Below, one piece after another: positions 1 to 10,300 of a stretch of 33,785 bases of DNA (its first letter is position 1; the number at the start of each line of letters is the position of its first letter). The notes below the pieces were generated by a model. The model saw only the letters and a list, made by a program, of their open reading frames with translations, was not told the DNA's origin and made no database searches. The stretch comes from Defluviitaleaceae bacterium (GTDB taxonomy: Bacteria > Bacillota > Clostridia > Lachnospirales > WQUN01). The stretch is taken from positions 1 through 33,785 of the forward strand of contig WQVV01000003.1 of assembly GCA_009785665.1 (NCBI GenBank). Reading direction: 5' to 3'. Both the position numbers and the translations under genes were made by a program.

Positions 1-2348
1 AATCGCCCTTCGCTGTCGGCGATAGAGTTGATACGTATTCTTTCGCCGTTTACGTTGATGTAGAAGTAAAGATGCTCATGCGCCCCAAAATTGATTCGCT
101 CATTCGTTTCAATGTCAAACAGATACACTTCCGTGCGTCTTGCCGTACCTGCTATATGCGTGCTTTCTCCAGCATGGAAATTGGTGTTTCCATGCACGTT
201 GGTGTTAGGGTTGCGAACGGAAAGATTTCCGTCAATAAAGTTGATTGTACCAGTTGGAGAAGTTGCCCAACCGCCGCCGATTCTCCCAGAAAGCACTTCC
301 AGCAAACCGCCGCGGATTGTAAGGTTTGCCCCCGCATTGTTTGTATCCCCACCGCCGCCAACGGCCGCACCTTGAGAGCCACGCCCAATTGCAGTAACTC
401 TAGGCCCCCATATATCGTCATCGCAGCCTATATTAATAGTGCCGCCAACCCCGCCCATACCTCCGCCTATCGCCGAACCCAAAGTGCTTGCATATGCTCT
501 AACATTGGCATTGCCATATATATTAATTACACCAGCCGACCAGTTTCCACGACTTCCGCCACCTATACCCGCGCCTTGGAGAACGCCCTCTGCGCGAACA
601 GTTGCGTCTCCACGTATGGTAATTGAGCCACCAGTACCAACAGCCCCCGCGCCTATGCCCGCGCCGTCTCTACCACCCGTGGCATTAACAATGGCCTCGC
701 CCTCAATAATAATGGTTCCTGCTCCACGCCCTCTGGCACCGCCTATTCCTGCGCCATAAATGCCTGCTATTGCGGTTACGCGTGCATCTCCACCTATTGT
801 GATTATGCTGTTATGGTTATTAGTCCCACTTGCGCCTACGCCAATTGCAGCACCATGACCAGTAGCCACTGCTGTTGCATAAACAGTACCACCCGTAATG
901 GTAATATTAGCCAAGTGCGGCGCATTAACAACATTATGCGCGCCACCACCAATTACTGCTCCTGTTCGACCTCCATAAGCACGAACTATACCGCCTTCGA
1001 TACGTATTACGCCACTACCAGCATCCATGCCACCGCCTATTGCCGCACTATGCCCACCTACTCTTGCATAAACATAGCCGCCTGATATGGTAATTTCCCC
1101 ACCATGAGTGCGATAGCCGCCACCTATAGCCGCACCAGACCCAGTAGTAAAAGCACGAACTATACCGCCTTCAATGTTGATTATGCCGAGTCCCCCACGC
1201 TCGCCGCCAATACCTGCCGCCTGCCCAGAACCATGTGCGGTAATGTTGCCACCAAGAATAGTTACTGACCCTGTGTTTAATCTGAAACTACCTATTCCCG
1301 CGCTATTCGCCCCTCCTCGTGCATATAGCGTGTCGTTATCTGTGCCATATATTCTCAAATTTCCACCTTGTCCTAGTGGCCCGCTTTCCACAAAAATTCC
1401 AGCGGCACTGTATGAAGGTCGGTTAGACAAAAGCCTGTTATCTCCAACCAAGTGCAAATTCAAATCCGAACCCACAGACCGTAGCGCGGAGTTAAAATTT
1501 GAACGGATATTCACATTTTCAAGAATAAGGTCAACATTAAGCTCTGCATTTTCTGTGAGAACGATAGCGGTGTTCACCGCTGATGCATTAGGGGTAGGGT
1601 CAGAAGGGTCAAAATCACCAGTAACATGAAACGCACCCAAACCATCGTCAGTGGAAGCCGTAATACGAAGCGTACCTCTACCCAACGACGCATTCCAATC
1701 AAACCACCAGCCATAAGTAGCTAGGTAATCAGTGTTGGTTGCGGCGGCGTTATGAAGGTCGTTAATATTAATCGTGCGTCCAGCAGAAGCCGTAGGCAAA
1801 ACACGGGTTTGCGAATGCGACCCAGAAATCGGCGCAATACTAGCCGCCCCCTGCGACGGCACAAAGCCTGCCTGCGCCAACGGCGAGGAAAAGCCCATCT
1901 GCGAAGCCCCAACCCCATGCGCAAGCGGCGGCGCATACCGCCCCGTAAGTAAAGTACGTTCATTAAATTGCGTCCTGTGTGCAACGCTGTCTATCTCTGT
2001 AATCAGTTGATTAATCTCCAGTTGTATCATTTGACGGCTATTTATTGTCTGGGTGTCATTTGCGGCATATACGGTCAATTCCCGAATACGCTGAACCATA
2101 CTCTCTATTTCACCCATAGCCGCATCAGCCACACGAAGAAGGCTTGTCGCATCTTGAACATTTCGCATAGCCCTATCCATGCCGCGTATCTGGGCTTGCA
2201 TTCCCGAAGAAATAGCAGAACCAGCAGGGTCATCCGCCGCCCGAGTAATCCGTTGCCCGCTAGACAGCCGCCGAATTGACAATCCTATATCCGCAGCATT
2301 TATGGTTATGTGCCGCAAAGCACTATTCGACGTAGCACGTATGCTCAT
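1..2348 (-). CDS. Flagellin (N-terminal D0/D1) with very large Gly-rich repeat insertion domain; 3' end truncated by window edge
   Basis: Read by hand on the minus strand (codons with low coordinate = 3k). No TTA/CTA/TCA triplets occur in that + register from 3 to 2348, so 782 codons are open. ATG at 2348-2346 preceded by GGGGGGAT SD. N-term: MSIRATSNSALRHITINAADIGLSIRRLSSGQRITRAADDPAGSAISSGMQAQIRGMDRAMRNVQDATSLLRVADAAMGEIESMVQRIRELTVYAANDTQTINSRQMIQLEINQLITEIDSVAHRTQFNERTLLTG = flagellin D0/D1. Not in the ORF track because no stop lies inside the window. Confidence 0.93.
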   Translation of the reverse strand, partial: MSIRATSNSALRHITINAADIGLSIRRLSSGQRITRAADDPAGSAISSGMQAQIRGMDRAMRNVQDATSLLRVADAAMGEIESMVQRIRELTVYAANDTQTINSRQMIQLEINQLITEIDSVAHRTQFNERTLLTGRYAPPLAHGVGASQMGFSSPLAQAGFVPSQGAASIAPISGSHSQTRVLPTASAGRTININDLHNAAATNTDYLATYGWWFDWNASLGRGTLRITASTDDGLGAFHVTGDFDPSDPTPNASAVNTAIVLTENAELNVDLILENVNIRSNFNSALRSVGSDLNLHLVGDNRLLSNRPSYSAAGIFVESGPLGQGGNLRIYGTDNDTLYARGGANSAGIGSFRLNTGSVTILGGNITAHGSGQAAGIGGERGGLGIINIEGGIVRAFTTGSGAAIGGGYRTHGGEITISGGYVYARVGGHSAAIGGGMDAGSGVIRIEGGIVRAYGGRTGAVIGGGAHNVVNAPHLANITITGGTVYATAVATGHGAAIGVGASGTNNHNSIITIGGDARVTAIAGIYGAGIGGARGRGAGTIIIEGEAIVNATGGRDGAGIGAGAVGTGGSITIRGDATVRAEGVLQGAGIGGGSRGNWSAGVINIYGNANVRAYASTLGSAIGGGMGGVGGTINIGCDDDIWGPRVTAIGRGSQGAAVGGGGDTNNAGANLTIRGGLLEVLSGRIGGGWATSPTGTINFIDGNLSVRNPNTNVHGNTNFHAGESTHIAGTARRTEVYLFDIETNERINFGAHEHLYFYINVNGERIRINSIADSEGR
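210..1301 (-). repeat. About 12 tandem 25-36 aa protein repeats (consensus A[GA]IGGG..GxGxITIxGGxVxAxxxxxG), predicted beta-solenoid, within flagellin
   Basis: Translated units include AAGIGGERGGLGIINIEGGIVRAFTTGSG / AAIGGGYRTHGGEITISGGYVYARVGGHS / AAIGGGMDAGSGVIRIEGGIVRAYGGRTG / AGIGGARGRGAGTIIIEGEAIVNATGGRDG / AGIGAGAVGTGGSITIRGDATVRAEGVLQG. Confidence 0.88.
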
Positions 2349-2439
2349 TATCTATCCCCCCAAAAAAATATTATCATTTAAATGATTACATGAAACTTTC
2401 ACAATGTCAATAGCAATACAACGTCTTAACACGCCCTAA

Positions 2440-2460
2440 TACTTTTTCCGCTAAAACAGT
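2440..2460. repeat. Truncated copy (21 bp terminus) of the 101-bp TACTTTTTCC palindromic element
   Basis: TACTTTTTCCGCTAAAACAGT is identical to the left ends of the copies at 30013 and 33516. Confidence 0.75.
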
Positions 2461-2467
2461 ACAAGGC

Positions 2468-2504
2468 AAAAAAAAATCGTGCATATCAGAATGATATGCA
2501 CGAT
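2468..2504 (-). terminator. Rho-independent terminator downstream of the 1586-aa protein gene
   Basis: Perfect 13-bp inverted repeat ATCGTGCATATCA-GAA-TGATATGCACGAT, followed on the minus strand by a run of about 9 T. Confidence 0.85.
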
Positions 2505-2523
2505 GCTTATTCAAAAATCCTTA

Positions 2524-5500
2524 TTACATGCCCGCATCAAGAATGATTATATCCACCATGTTCATCAACGCACCCATGGTTAGTGGTGCGTTTGGCTCTA
2601 TTGGGCCAGTTACGAACCCAATGTCGGCGGCTTTTCTTAGGTTATTGTGAAGGTTGGGGTTGGCGTTTTGCAAACCTGGAATGGAAGCCGCAGGGCTCAT
2701 TGGCGTAAGAATTTGACGGGTGCGGTTTTCATACAAACGAACCATGATGTCCAGTGCCACTTCTTGAGTTAGGTCTTGCGGTGCAAGAAGCCTTGCATTA
2801 CCCAAGGAGCGAGCGTTTGCAGGTGAAAGGCTTGCCGACAGTGACACAGAAGTGTTTCCATGAATCAACGCGTTTACGATATTGTTAAACTGATTAGCTG
2901 TAACATTCGCATTCGGGTTAAAGGCAACCATATCAGTGAATGTCATGCGTGAGGAAACGCGTTCCATAGCGGTGTTTGTTGGGTGATTTGGTGCGGCCAT
3001 TGGCGGTGTAGCGCGAGAAATTCCAGCAAAGGTTGTCGGGTTGCTAATAGTAGCAGACAAAGTATTTTGCGAGAAGTTGAAATGCCCCTGCGTATCGCGC
3101 CAAGAAGCAGTACCTGTATCATTTACGAACAACCCAGTACGCAAGCCGTCTGGCGTAATGTGCGGCTCAACGGGAAGAACTATCCCAATAGGACGCGCAA
3201 AACTTGTAAGCGGAGCGGAACGGTTTGGCGTGGAAGCCGTGACCGAAAACCTTTGCGGAACGGTAGCAAACTCGGTATTGGTCTGCAAAGGCGGCATTCC
3301 CGCAAGGGTAGAGTTTATAGCAATTCGATAGTAAGTGCCAACGCCCGCAGGCAACGAACGCACCTGCGCGGTATCAAATGCCCCTGGAGGAATCAGAATA
3401 TTTGTATCACCTGTAAGAATTTCAAAGGTGATGTTCTGCCCAGCAAACGCCCTCACGATTGATTCTGGAATGATGATTTCGCGGTTAGAAATCGGCATGT
3501 TATTGTAAGAAGTCATGTCAGCGGTGAAGGTAAACACTCTATCGCGAACCAATTGCGTGATGAAGCGTTGGTCTACATTTTGGTCAAGTCTGCCGTCTGC
3601 GCCGCGTTGGTTTGTGCGGAAACGCCATGTTAAGGTTTGAGTACCACGGTCGTAGGTCAATTCCCAATCGCGTTCGGGCAGTGGATATTGGTCGGGGTGA
3701 TGCGCTTCGTCGAAGTCGCCATCATCAACGCCAGTGTATAAGTCCACATAAACCCAGACAGAATGCGCCCTGCGCATGTTAATTGGGTCAAGCCCAACCA
3801 GCGGCGGTATAATGAAGGTAATTGCATCAAGGAAATCTTCGTTATCCGCAACTTGAATTTCGTAGCTGTAAACGTCGGGTTGCCCGCGTTGTACCGTCAA
3901 AATTGTACGCGCACGAACATGATGCTGACGATTAGCACGAAGTTCAGCAAAACGAATCAAGTGAATTTGTGCGTAAGCATCAGTATCTGGAACGTTTGGC
4001 AAATCCAGCGAATTTGCCGCGCCACCGGATGCCGTTCCACCCGTTGCGCGTGGACGTGGATTACCCATGTCGTCGCGGAAATCCGCAAAAATACGATTGA
4101 ACGAAATGATTAGCGTTTCGGGTTCATCATTGCGGTGAGTGGTGCTGTTGTAACGGTTAAACGCCGCCAAAATTGTTGATGTTGCGCGTTGCAAGTTTCT
4201 TGGTGGCGGTGGTGGTTCAATGTCTAGGGTTCTGATGTCAACGGGGTTTGAAGGTTCTGACGGTTGTGTTTGAACATTGCCGTCTTCGTCAACGCCCAGC
4301 GCGAACGCCCAGATATAATAAGTCGTGTACGGGAAACGTTCCTGTATGCGCAAGTGGAAATATGGCACGTCGCCTACATATTGCACATCCAGCAAAGCGC
4401 GTGGGTTTTCAAGTTCAACTACTTCGCCGTCCAATGCGGCTTGAACATCTTCCCACGAAATATTAATTGGTGTTCCACCTGCACTATAATCGGTAAACAA
4501 ATGCGAAATACGCAATTGATAAACCATATCGGCTTGCACACGCCATCTTACGCCAACTTGGTTGCGCGTTGTGTAACGCGGAACGGGGAAAAGCACAGGC
4601 GTTGTAGGAGTGGGAACTGGTCTGTCGGGAACAACCACAGTTGTGCCAATTACATAAGTCGGGTACGCCGCATGAATCATTTGCCCAGAAATCATAACAT
4701 ATGGGCGAATGAAAATGATATACGGAGTGTTTGGCGTAAGCCCAGTAACAACATGCCTTGCCACGCCATCTTCAACGTCGGGGCGACCAATTGAACGCCA
4801 AGCCGCAGGGTTTAGCGAATCGCGGTAAGCGTCAAAACCACCTGCCGTGCGACGCACGGTTTGATATGGCACTGCATGAATTTGATAGCTAAAATTGTAC
4901 GTGTCCTGTATGCGCAAAGCCATTGGCGGCGCACCAGCGGCGGGGGCATAACCCCATTCAGTTGAAAGGAACGAATACATTTGTGTACGCGCATCTCTCA
5001 AGAATGGTGCTACTTCCTCGGGTTGGTTTACGTTCATTGGGAAATCTTCCAAGCCCAGAAGCCTTGTGCGGTGTGCGGCATTAATCATGTTGTTTAGGAA
5101 TCTGTAGCGTGGTGCGGCGGTTGGGTGCGGGTCTTCTTGAATGAAGTTGATATATGTCGCAGACCGTCCATAAATCAAGCGTACATCATTTGGTCTATTT
5201 GGAACGACTTCTCTTGTCGCGCCTATTACCGTATGCCATACATCACGGTATGGGTGCGGGTTGCGGAATAAATATCTATCAGTCGCGCTAAGGTTTGGTT
5301 GCATAACCTCCAAGTAACGAATATCCCATTGCAATGGAATGGAAGTCTCCGTAATTTCAGCGGTAACAATTTGCACTGGAGGTGAGGAAATCATTTCGGG
5401 GGTAACAAGCAATGGGTCAAGTGGTGGAACATAAACGCTACCATATGCCCAGCTAGAAGCCTGCCCACCAGGTTCGCGAACAGCGCGGATTCTAACAAAG

Positions 5501-7284
5501 TAAACCCTGTTACCGCGAATATCCCTAGTAACAATACCTTGCGGCGTAAATGTCTGGTACTGCGTTATAAACTGATTGGGGAAAAGTTGCCACGTCGGGT
5601 CAAAAACAGGTACTAACGGCTCTGGCTGAACGGGGCTTAATCGTCGATAGCCGTATAGTTGCCCTGGCCGTACAGTCATTAGTGGCGTGGTCATGTTGCT
5701 CATGTCTTCCCAGTTGTCAGAAACGAAAATTTCGTAATACAGGGCTGTATCTACAAAACGACCTCTGTATGGGTCGCCTTCTGGAATTTGCGCGACCTCC
5801 GCAGGAACAGCAGGGAAGCGAGCAAACGCAAGCCATTCCATGGAAAGTCTACCTTCGCCAACATGGTCTAAATGGACAATTTCTGGACGATACGGGCTAA
5901 ACTCTGCTACCAACGGGTCAAACACAACAACTTCTGTACGCAAAACAGTTCCATCATGGAAGTGGATTGCCAACGAGAAACCTCTACGTTCACTGGGAAT
6001 ACCAGGCCCAACAAAAGTTTCGTTGTTGTGAATCATTCCCGCACCCGCATATGTCGAGATAGTACCAAGTCTACCTGCCGCAGATTCGGGAATCACGCCT
6101 TCCATTTCTGGCGGCCATTCTTCTACCACAACATGGGAAATATCACCCAAAATCGCGGTTAGTGGTGGCCACCAAAGGCGTAGAAACTGCACACCAGCTT
6201 GCTCGATATGCAATTCTGGAATCATTGTGGCAATTGCTACATAGTCGTTTTGTGTGAAGTGTAGGCTAAACTGCCGTCCTCCAATTGATAAATCGGTAGA
6301 GGCACGACCTGTTCCGTCGGCATTGTTACGCACATTATGTGCGCCAACGCCAGGGTTAGGCCCAAGCATGGGTTCAATTCTAATTGCATATTGCCCAATT
6401 GGTCTGATATTTGGGTGTGCGATTGTAGCTGTCAAAGTGCCATCTGGGTTGCGGCTGATTTCGTTCACGCCAGCATTAGGCCCACGCACGGGAAGCACAT
6501 GCCCAGAACTTGGCGCAATAGGCGGCCCAGTGTAAACAACATGGGAAACATGCCAGTATGGGAAAACAGCCATACCATTAAAAGTAGGTTCTTCCCAAGT
6601 TACGGTGATGATGTTGTTGCGCCCTTGAACTTCGGGAGTAATATCCGTAAGGAACAACAAATCGCGTCCCGCTGGAAGCCCCGGAGCATTATCAATAGGT
6701 GCGGAAGTTGACCCAAGCATTGAAGGCGCGTAAGGCGGCGAGCCAGGAGGTGGCGGCAACAAAATAGGAATAGGCCGCACTGGGTCAATGTGAATTTCAT
6801 ACAGGCTTGCGGGGCGCATTGTAAACTGCCTTTGACCTGTTGAAACTTCAAGAGCCATCCCCGGAGGGCGGGTTCTATCCTGCCCTCCAGCGGGTGCTGG
6901 TACATTAATTGGCGGCAAAACTGGGTTTGCGCCAAATACTTCATTACGGGTTGCGTTTCTGAAATTAATCAAGTAGTGAGTGGGGAAAATAGTCCAGAAG
7001 CCTAAATCAGCGGCTTGCTGCAACCAAACTTCACCAACGCGCATATCCAGCACTTGCGAAAGATGCGGGCGCGACCACATGATATTAAAGCTATAAGAAG
7101 TTCCGCCAGATTGCGCGGGGTTTACCACGATTGTGGCATCGGAAACAGGCCGTTGCCGCCAAGGTCTTTCACTTGCGGGCGGGCTTGGGTCTGGTGGCGC
7201 GGCTAATGCGGTGATTGGCACTAAGCCGAAAAGCATCATTAACCCCAGCCATAGCGCAAGCGTTCTTTTTATTGTGTTCTTCAT
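2524..7284 (-). CDS. Giant secreted multidomain protein, Fn3-like modules, C-terminal SLH-like region
   Basis: 1586-aa ORF; signal peptide MKNTIKRTLALWLGLMMLFGLVPITALAA; repeated Fn3-like segments (e.g. ITETSIPLQWDI, RNQVGVRWRV); C-term ...LRKAADIGFVTGPIEPNAPLTMGALMNMV resembles SLH; SD GAGGAGGG before ATG. Confidence 0.85.
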   Translation of the reverse strand: MKNTIKRTLALWLGLMMLFGLVPITALAAPPDPSPPASERPWRQRPVSDATIVVNPAQSGGTSYSFNIMWSRPHLSQVLDMRVGEVWLQQAADLGFWTIFPTHYLINFRNATRNEVFGANPVLPPINVPAPAGGQDRTRPPGMALEVSTGQRQFTMRPASLYEIHIDPVRPIPILLPPPPGSPPYAPSMLGSTSAPIDNAPGLPAGRDLLFLTDITPEVQGRNNIITVTWEEPTFNGMAVFPYWHVSHVVYTGPPIAPSSGHVLPVRGPNAGVNEISRNPDGTLTATIAHPNIRPIGQYAIRIEPMLGPNPGVGAHNVRNNADGTGRASTDLSIGGRQFSLHFTQNDYVAIATMIPELHIEQAGVQFLRLWWPPLTAILGDISHVVVEEWPPEMEGVIPESAAGRLGTISTYAGAGMIHNNETFVGPGIPSERRGFSLAIHFHDGTVLRTEVVVFDPLVAEFSPYRPEIVHLDHVGEGRLSMEWLAFARFPAVPAEVAQIPEGDPYRGRFVDTALYYEIFVSDNWEDMSNMTTPLMTVRPGQLYGYRRLSPVQPEPLVPVFDPTWQLFPNQFITQYQTFTPQGIVTRDIRGNRVYFVRIRAVREPGGQASSWAYGSVYVPPLDPLLVTPEMISSPPVQIVTAEITETSIPLQWDIRYLEVMQPNLSATDRYLFRNPHPYRDVWHTVIGATREVVPNRPNDVRLIYGRSATYINFIQEDPHPTAAPRYRFLNNMINAAHRTRLLGLEDFPMNVNQPEEVAPFLRDARTQMYSFLSTEWGYAPAAGAPPMALRIQDTYNFSYQIHAVPYQTVRRTAGGFDAYRDSLNPAAWRSIGRPDVEDGVARHVVTGLTPNTPYIIFIRPYVMISGQMIHAAYPTYVIGTTVVVPDRPVPTPTTPVLFPVPRYTTRNQVGVRWRVQADMVYQLRISHLFTDYSAGGTPINISWEDVQAALDGEVVELENPRALLDVQYVGDVPYFHLRIQERFPYTTYYIWAFALGVDEDGNVQTQPSEPSNPVDIRTLDIEPPPPPRNLQRATSTILAAFNRYNSTTHRNDEPETLIISFNRIFADFRDDMGNPRPRATGGTASGGAANSLDLPNVPDTDAYAQIHLIRFAELRANRQHHVRARTILTVQRGQPDVYSYEIQVADNEDFLDAITFIIPPLVGLDPINMRRAHSVWVYVDLYTGVDDGDFDEAHHPDQYPLPERDWELTYDRGTQTLTWRFRTNQRGADGRLDQNVDQRFITQLVRDRVFTFTADMTSYNNMPISNREIIIPESIVRAFAGQNITFEILTGDTNILIPPGAFDTAQVRSLPAGVGTYYRIAINSTLAGMPPLQTNTEFATVPQRFSVTASTPNRSAPLTSFARPIGIVLPVEPHITPDGLRTGLFVNDTGTASWRDTQGHFNFSQNTLSATISNPTTFAGISRATPPMAAPNHPTNTAMERVSSRMTFTDMVAFNPNANVTANQFNNIVNALIHGNTSVSLSASLSPANARSLGNARLLAPQDLTQEVALDIMVRLYENRTRQILTPMSPAASIPGLQNANPNLHNNLRKAADIGFVTGPIEPNAPLTMGALMNMVDIIILDAGM

Positions 7285-7331
7285 AACAGTATCACCCTCC
7301 TCGTCGGTTTGACAGTCATATCAAAACCTTC

Positions 7332-10300
7332 TTACACGCGTACACGCGCACTCATAAGTCTTAGCATATCCAAAAACTCGCCAATGGTTATTGCCCCTGC
7401 TGGGTCAAAATCCTCTGACACAATGCCCAACTCGAACGCGCCGCGTACTGCTTGCGCATAACGTGGGTCTAGGTTCATTCCCGCTGTCTGCTGGAAGTTG
7501 TTGATTCTCATTGTGGCAATTGGCATGTTAGTGCGGTGTTCGTAAAGTGCCATTGTTACTGCAATTGCTTCTTGGCGAGAAATTAGACCAAGAGCGTTGC
7601 GGCTAGACATCTCTACATTTAGGTAGCGGTTTGCCCAACCAAATGCGTCCGCGCCGCGTGGCACTCCTGCCATTCTTGCAATCGAGCCTACAACCATTTG
7701 ACGGTTGGCGTTTTGATGCAAGTCTACGTTTACGCCGAATAAATCTTCCAAGCCGTAGCGCGCAACTATGGTGGTGATAATGTCGCCGCCTGGGGTGACG
7801 TAGATATAAGGAATATCCACAACACGCCCAACAAAGGCAAACGTACCAGGTGCGCGAGTTAAGAACGAACGGCCATGGTGATACTCAATCAAATTCTGTG
7901 GTTGCCAGTTATTGTTCACAAGTCTGTGACCAGAAACGTACATGTTTTCTGTAACGCGGGTGGCTGTCACATGCACTGCGGAGTCGAAATCTGTTATTTG
8001 ATAACGGTGGTTTGTTAGGATTCCGCCTTCTCTTGTGTTGATGTATTCGCTGGTTGCGCGAATGATTTCAGCTTCAACACGGGAAACTACATGATAGAGA
8101 TGGTCGGATATATCCTCGTTGGAAAGTTCGTTGCGCAACTGCTCTCTTATTCCTTCTAACACGAAGGGGTCGGTTAGCCAGTTTTCAACGATTCTTCTTG
8201 CGCGGTTATACATGTGTGCGTCCCATGTCACTATGTTGCGTGTATTGTCGTTTGTTCCAACTAGCTCCATGGTAAGCGCGGTGCGTGGGGTTATTGATGG
8301 TACACCGTTGATTTCTTCCAAAGTGGTGCGGTCGATTTCCATACGCACGAAAGAATCTGTTAGCTCTGAACCTCTCACATCAATGGAGCGTAGCATGGTT
8401 GCTAGTGCTTCATTGGTTGACGGGTTGAGGAATGACGGCGCAAACTGGAACTCCATTTCGGGGTGTGCTGTTACGAACCCGCGATTGTTTTCGTTTGCCG
8501 TCAAGATAATTGATGTGGGCAGGTAGTACACAACGCGGTTTGCGCCAGTGTTGTGTAGTGGAATCGGGCCTGCTGAACCTTCCATGTGTCCTTGGAATAC
8601 ATCGGCGGGACGGTATACTAGAATGCTTGTAGTTGGTGTTCTTTGCACTGTCCAGAAGGGTTGACGTAGAATTTCTTCAAGGCGGCGGCGTAGATAGTCT
8701 ATCCATGGGCCGTAACCAGGGCCGTCTTCGTCCTCGGCTTCTGTGAAAATTATAATCGTGTTTGACCATAGTGATTGGTCGCTTGTTACTACATCATACA
8801 AGCGCACACGCACTTGATGCATAGAACCAGGGTCAAGCCCAGTCAAGATATAGTGCATACGCAACGGGTTGAATTGGTCTAGCATATATTCGGTCATCAA
8901 GTATGCGGGGATTGTTTGTACATCGTCCCAGCGACCTGCGCCTTCGTCGGTGCTTTCTGGGTCTTGTCTCCACACTTGGTATTGGAATAAGAAGTAAGTG
9001 CCAATGCCTTGGAGAACCAATTCCATGTTGGGGTGAACCCAGCTTATTCTCGCCATTGTTTGCTCGTCAAAGCCCCAATGGTCGCCGGGGTCTTCTTGGC
9101 GAAGGTAGATTGGCGGTGGAATTGTACGGGTTGTTACGGTTACTTCTGACCATGTTGAAACGCTACGAACTAGAACATAATCTTGAAGTTGGTCGTCCCA
9201 AGCTTCTTCTATGCGAACGGTACGCACGTAGTAGAAGTATAGGTTATTCGGGTGCAAGGTTATATCTCTAAGTGATACTTCACTTGGATTGTACAGATAG
9301 CGAGTACCTTCGTTGGGGGCGATAATTTCTTCTTCGGCTACATTGCCTGCCCCGTCTAAAGTTACAACGGTGAAGCCGCTTCCGTCTGTTATCCAGCCTT
9401 TACGACGTGGCGAATCTACTAGCCCTGCAAACACTTCCGCGAAATTTCTGTTACGGGTGTTCATTTGGTCTGTGGTCATGCGTTCGCCGTCTAGTATGCG
9501 GATAATTTCCCACTCTGTACGAATTATCTCGTTTTCGCCTTCTTCTTCCTGTGGGGTTAGTTCAATTGGTGCCCAGTAGATTGTTGCCGCCATTTGTTCT
9601 ACGTCTCGCACGTTTAGCTCTGGGGCTGGTGGGCCTACTTCGCCTGGACCTGGGCGGTCTGGCGTTCCTACTGTGGTGTCTGAAACTACTCCCGTTAGGG
9701 TTGAAATTGCGGGGTTTTCCACAATGGGCATTAGTTCCCAGTCAAACGGGGAAAGTTCATCCCATTTTTCAATTTCAAGGTCGGAGAACACAAAGTACAC
9801 TGTGTTTTCGTCCATGTTAATCAATCGAAGATTTATTACTAAATCCGCGCCGTAGTTAATGATGTCATTGGTTACGCGGAAACTTGCGTCCATTTCTTCC
9901 ACATCTGCGCCTGCTGGGAAGTTGATTATGTCACCTGCGTTGAAGGTAATTCCCGAAGGGGTGGCAATGAACTGGTCGTGCGCAATCAGTGGAATATTTG
10001 TGATTCGCACTACGCCCGATTGTGGAGTCGCGCCTATTTCGCCGCGTAGGATATTTTGTAGGACGGGGTCGCCAAGGTTAAGTTCAGTTCTGTTGTTTAC
10101 GAAAGTCGCGTCAAGCCTTGGGTCTAGGAAGTCAATGGAGTACGCGTTTGCTGGTAGACTTCTTAATTCAGCTTCCAGCGGTCTTCTTAGTGGTTCGGCG
10201 GCGGTTGAGTACGGGAAGAATGTATCCATCAAAGCCGCTTCAAACCGTCCGATATAAAGATTTGTCGTGATTTGCGTTTCCATTGGATATTGCGTGTTAA

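Noticed and set aside
72-1629. Series of plus-strand ORFs (72..626, 439..759, 813..1085, 1174..1629)
   Set aside because: Antisense shadows of the minus-strand flagellin; low-complexity translations, no SD, and the minus-strand frame is uninterrupted with a recognisable family.
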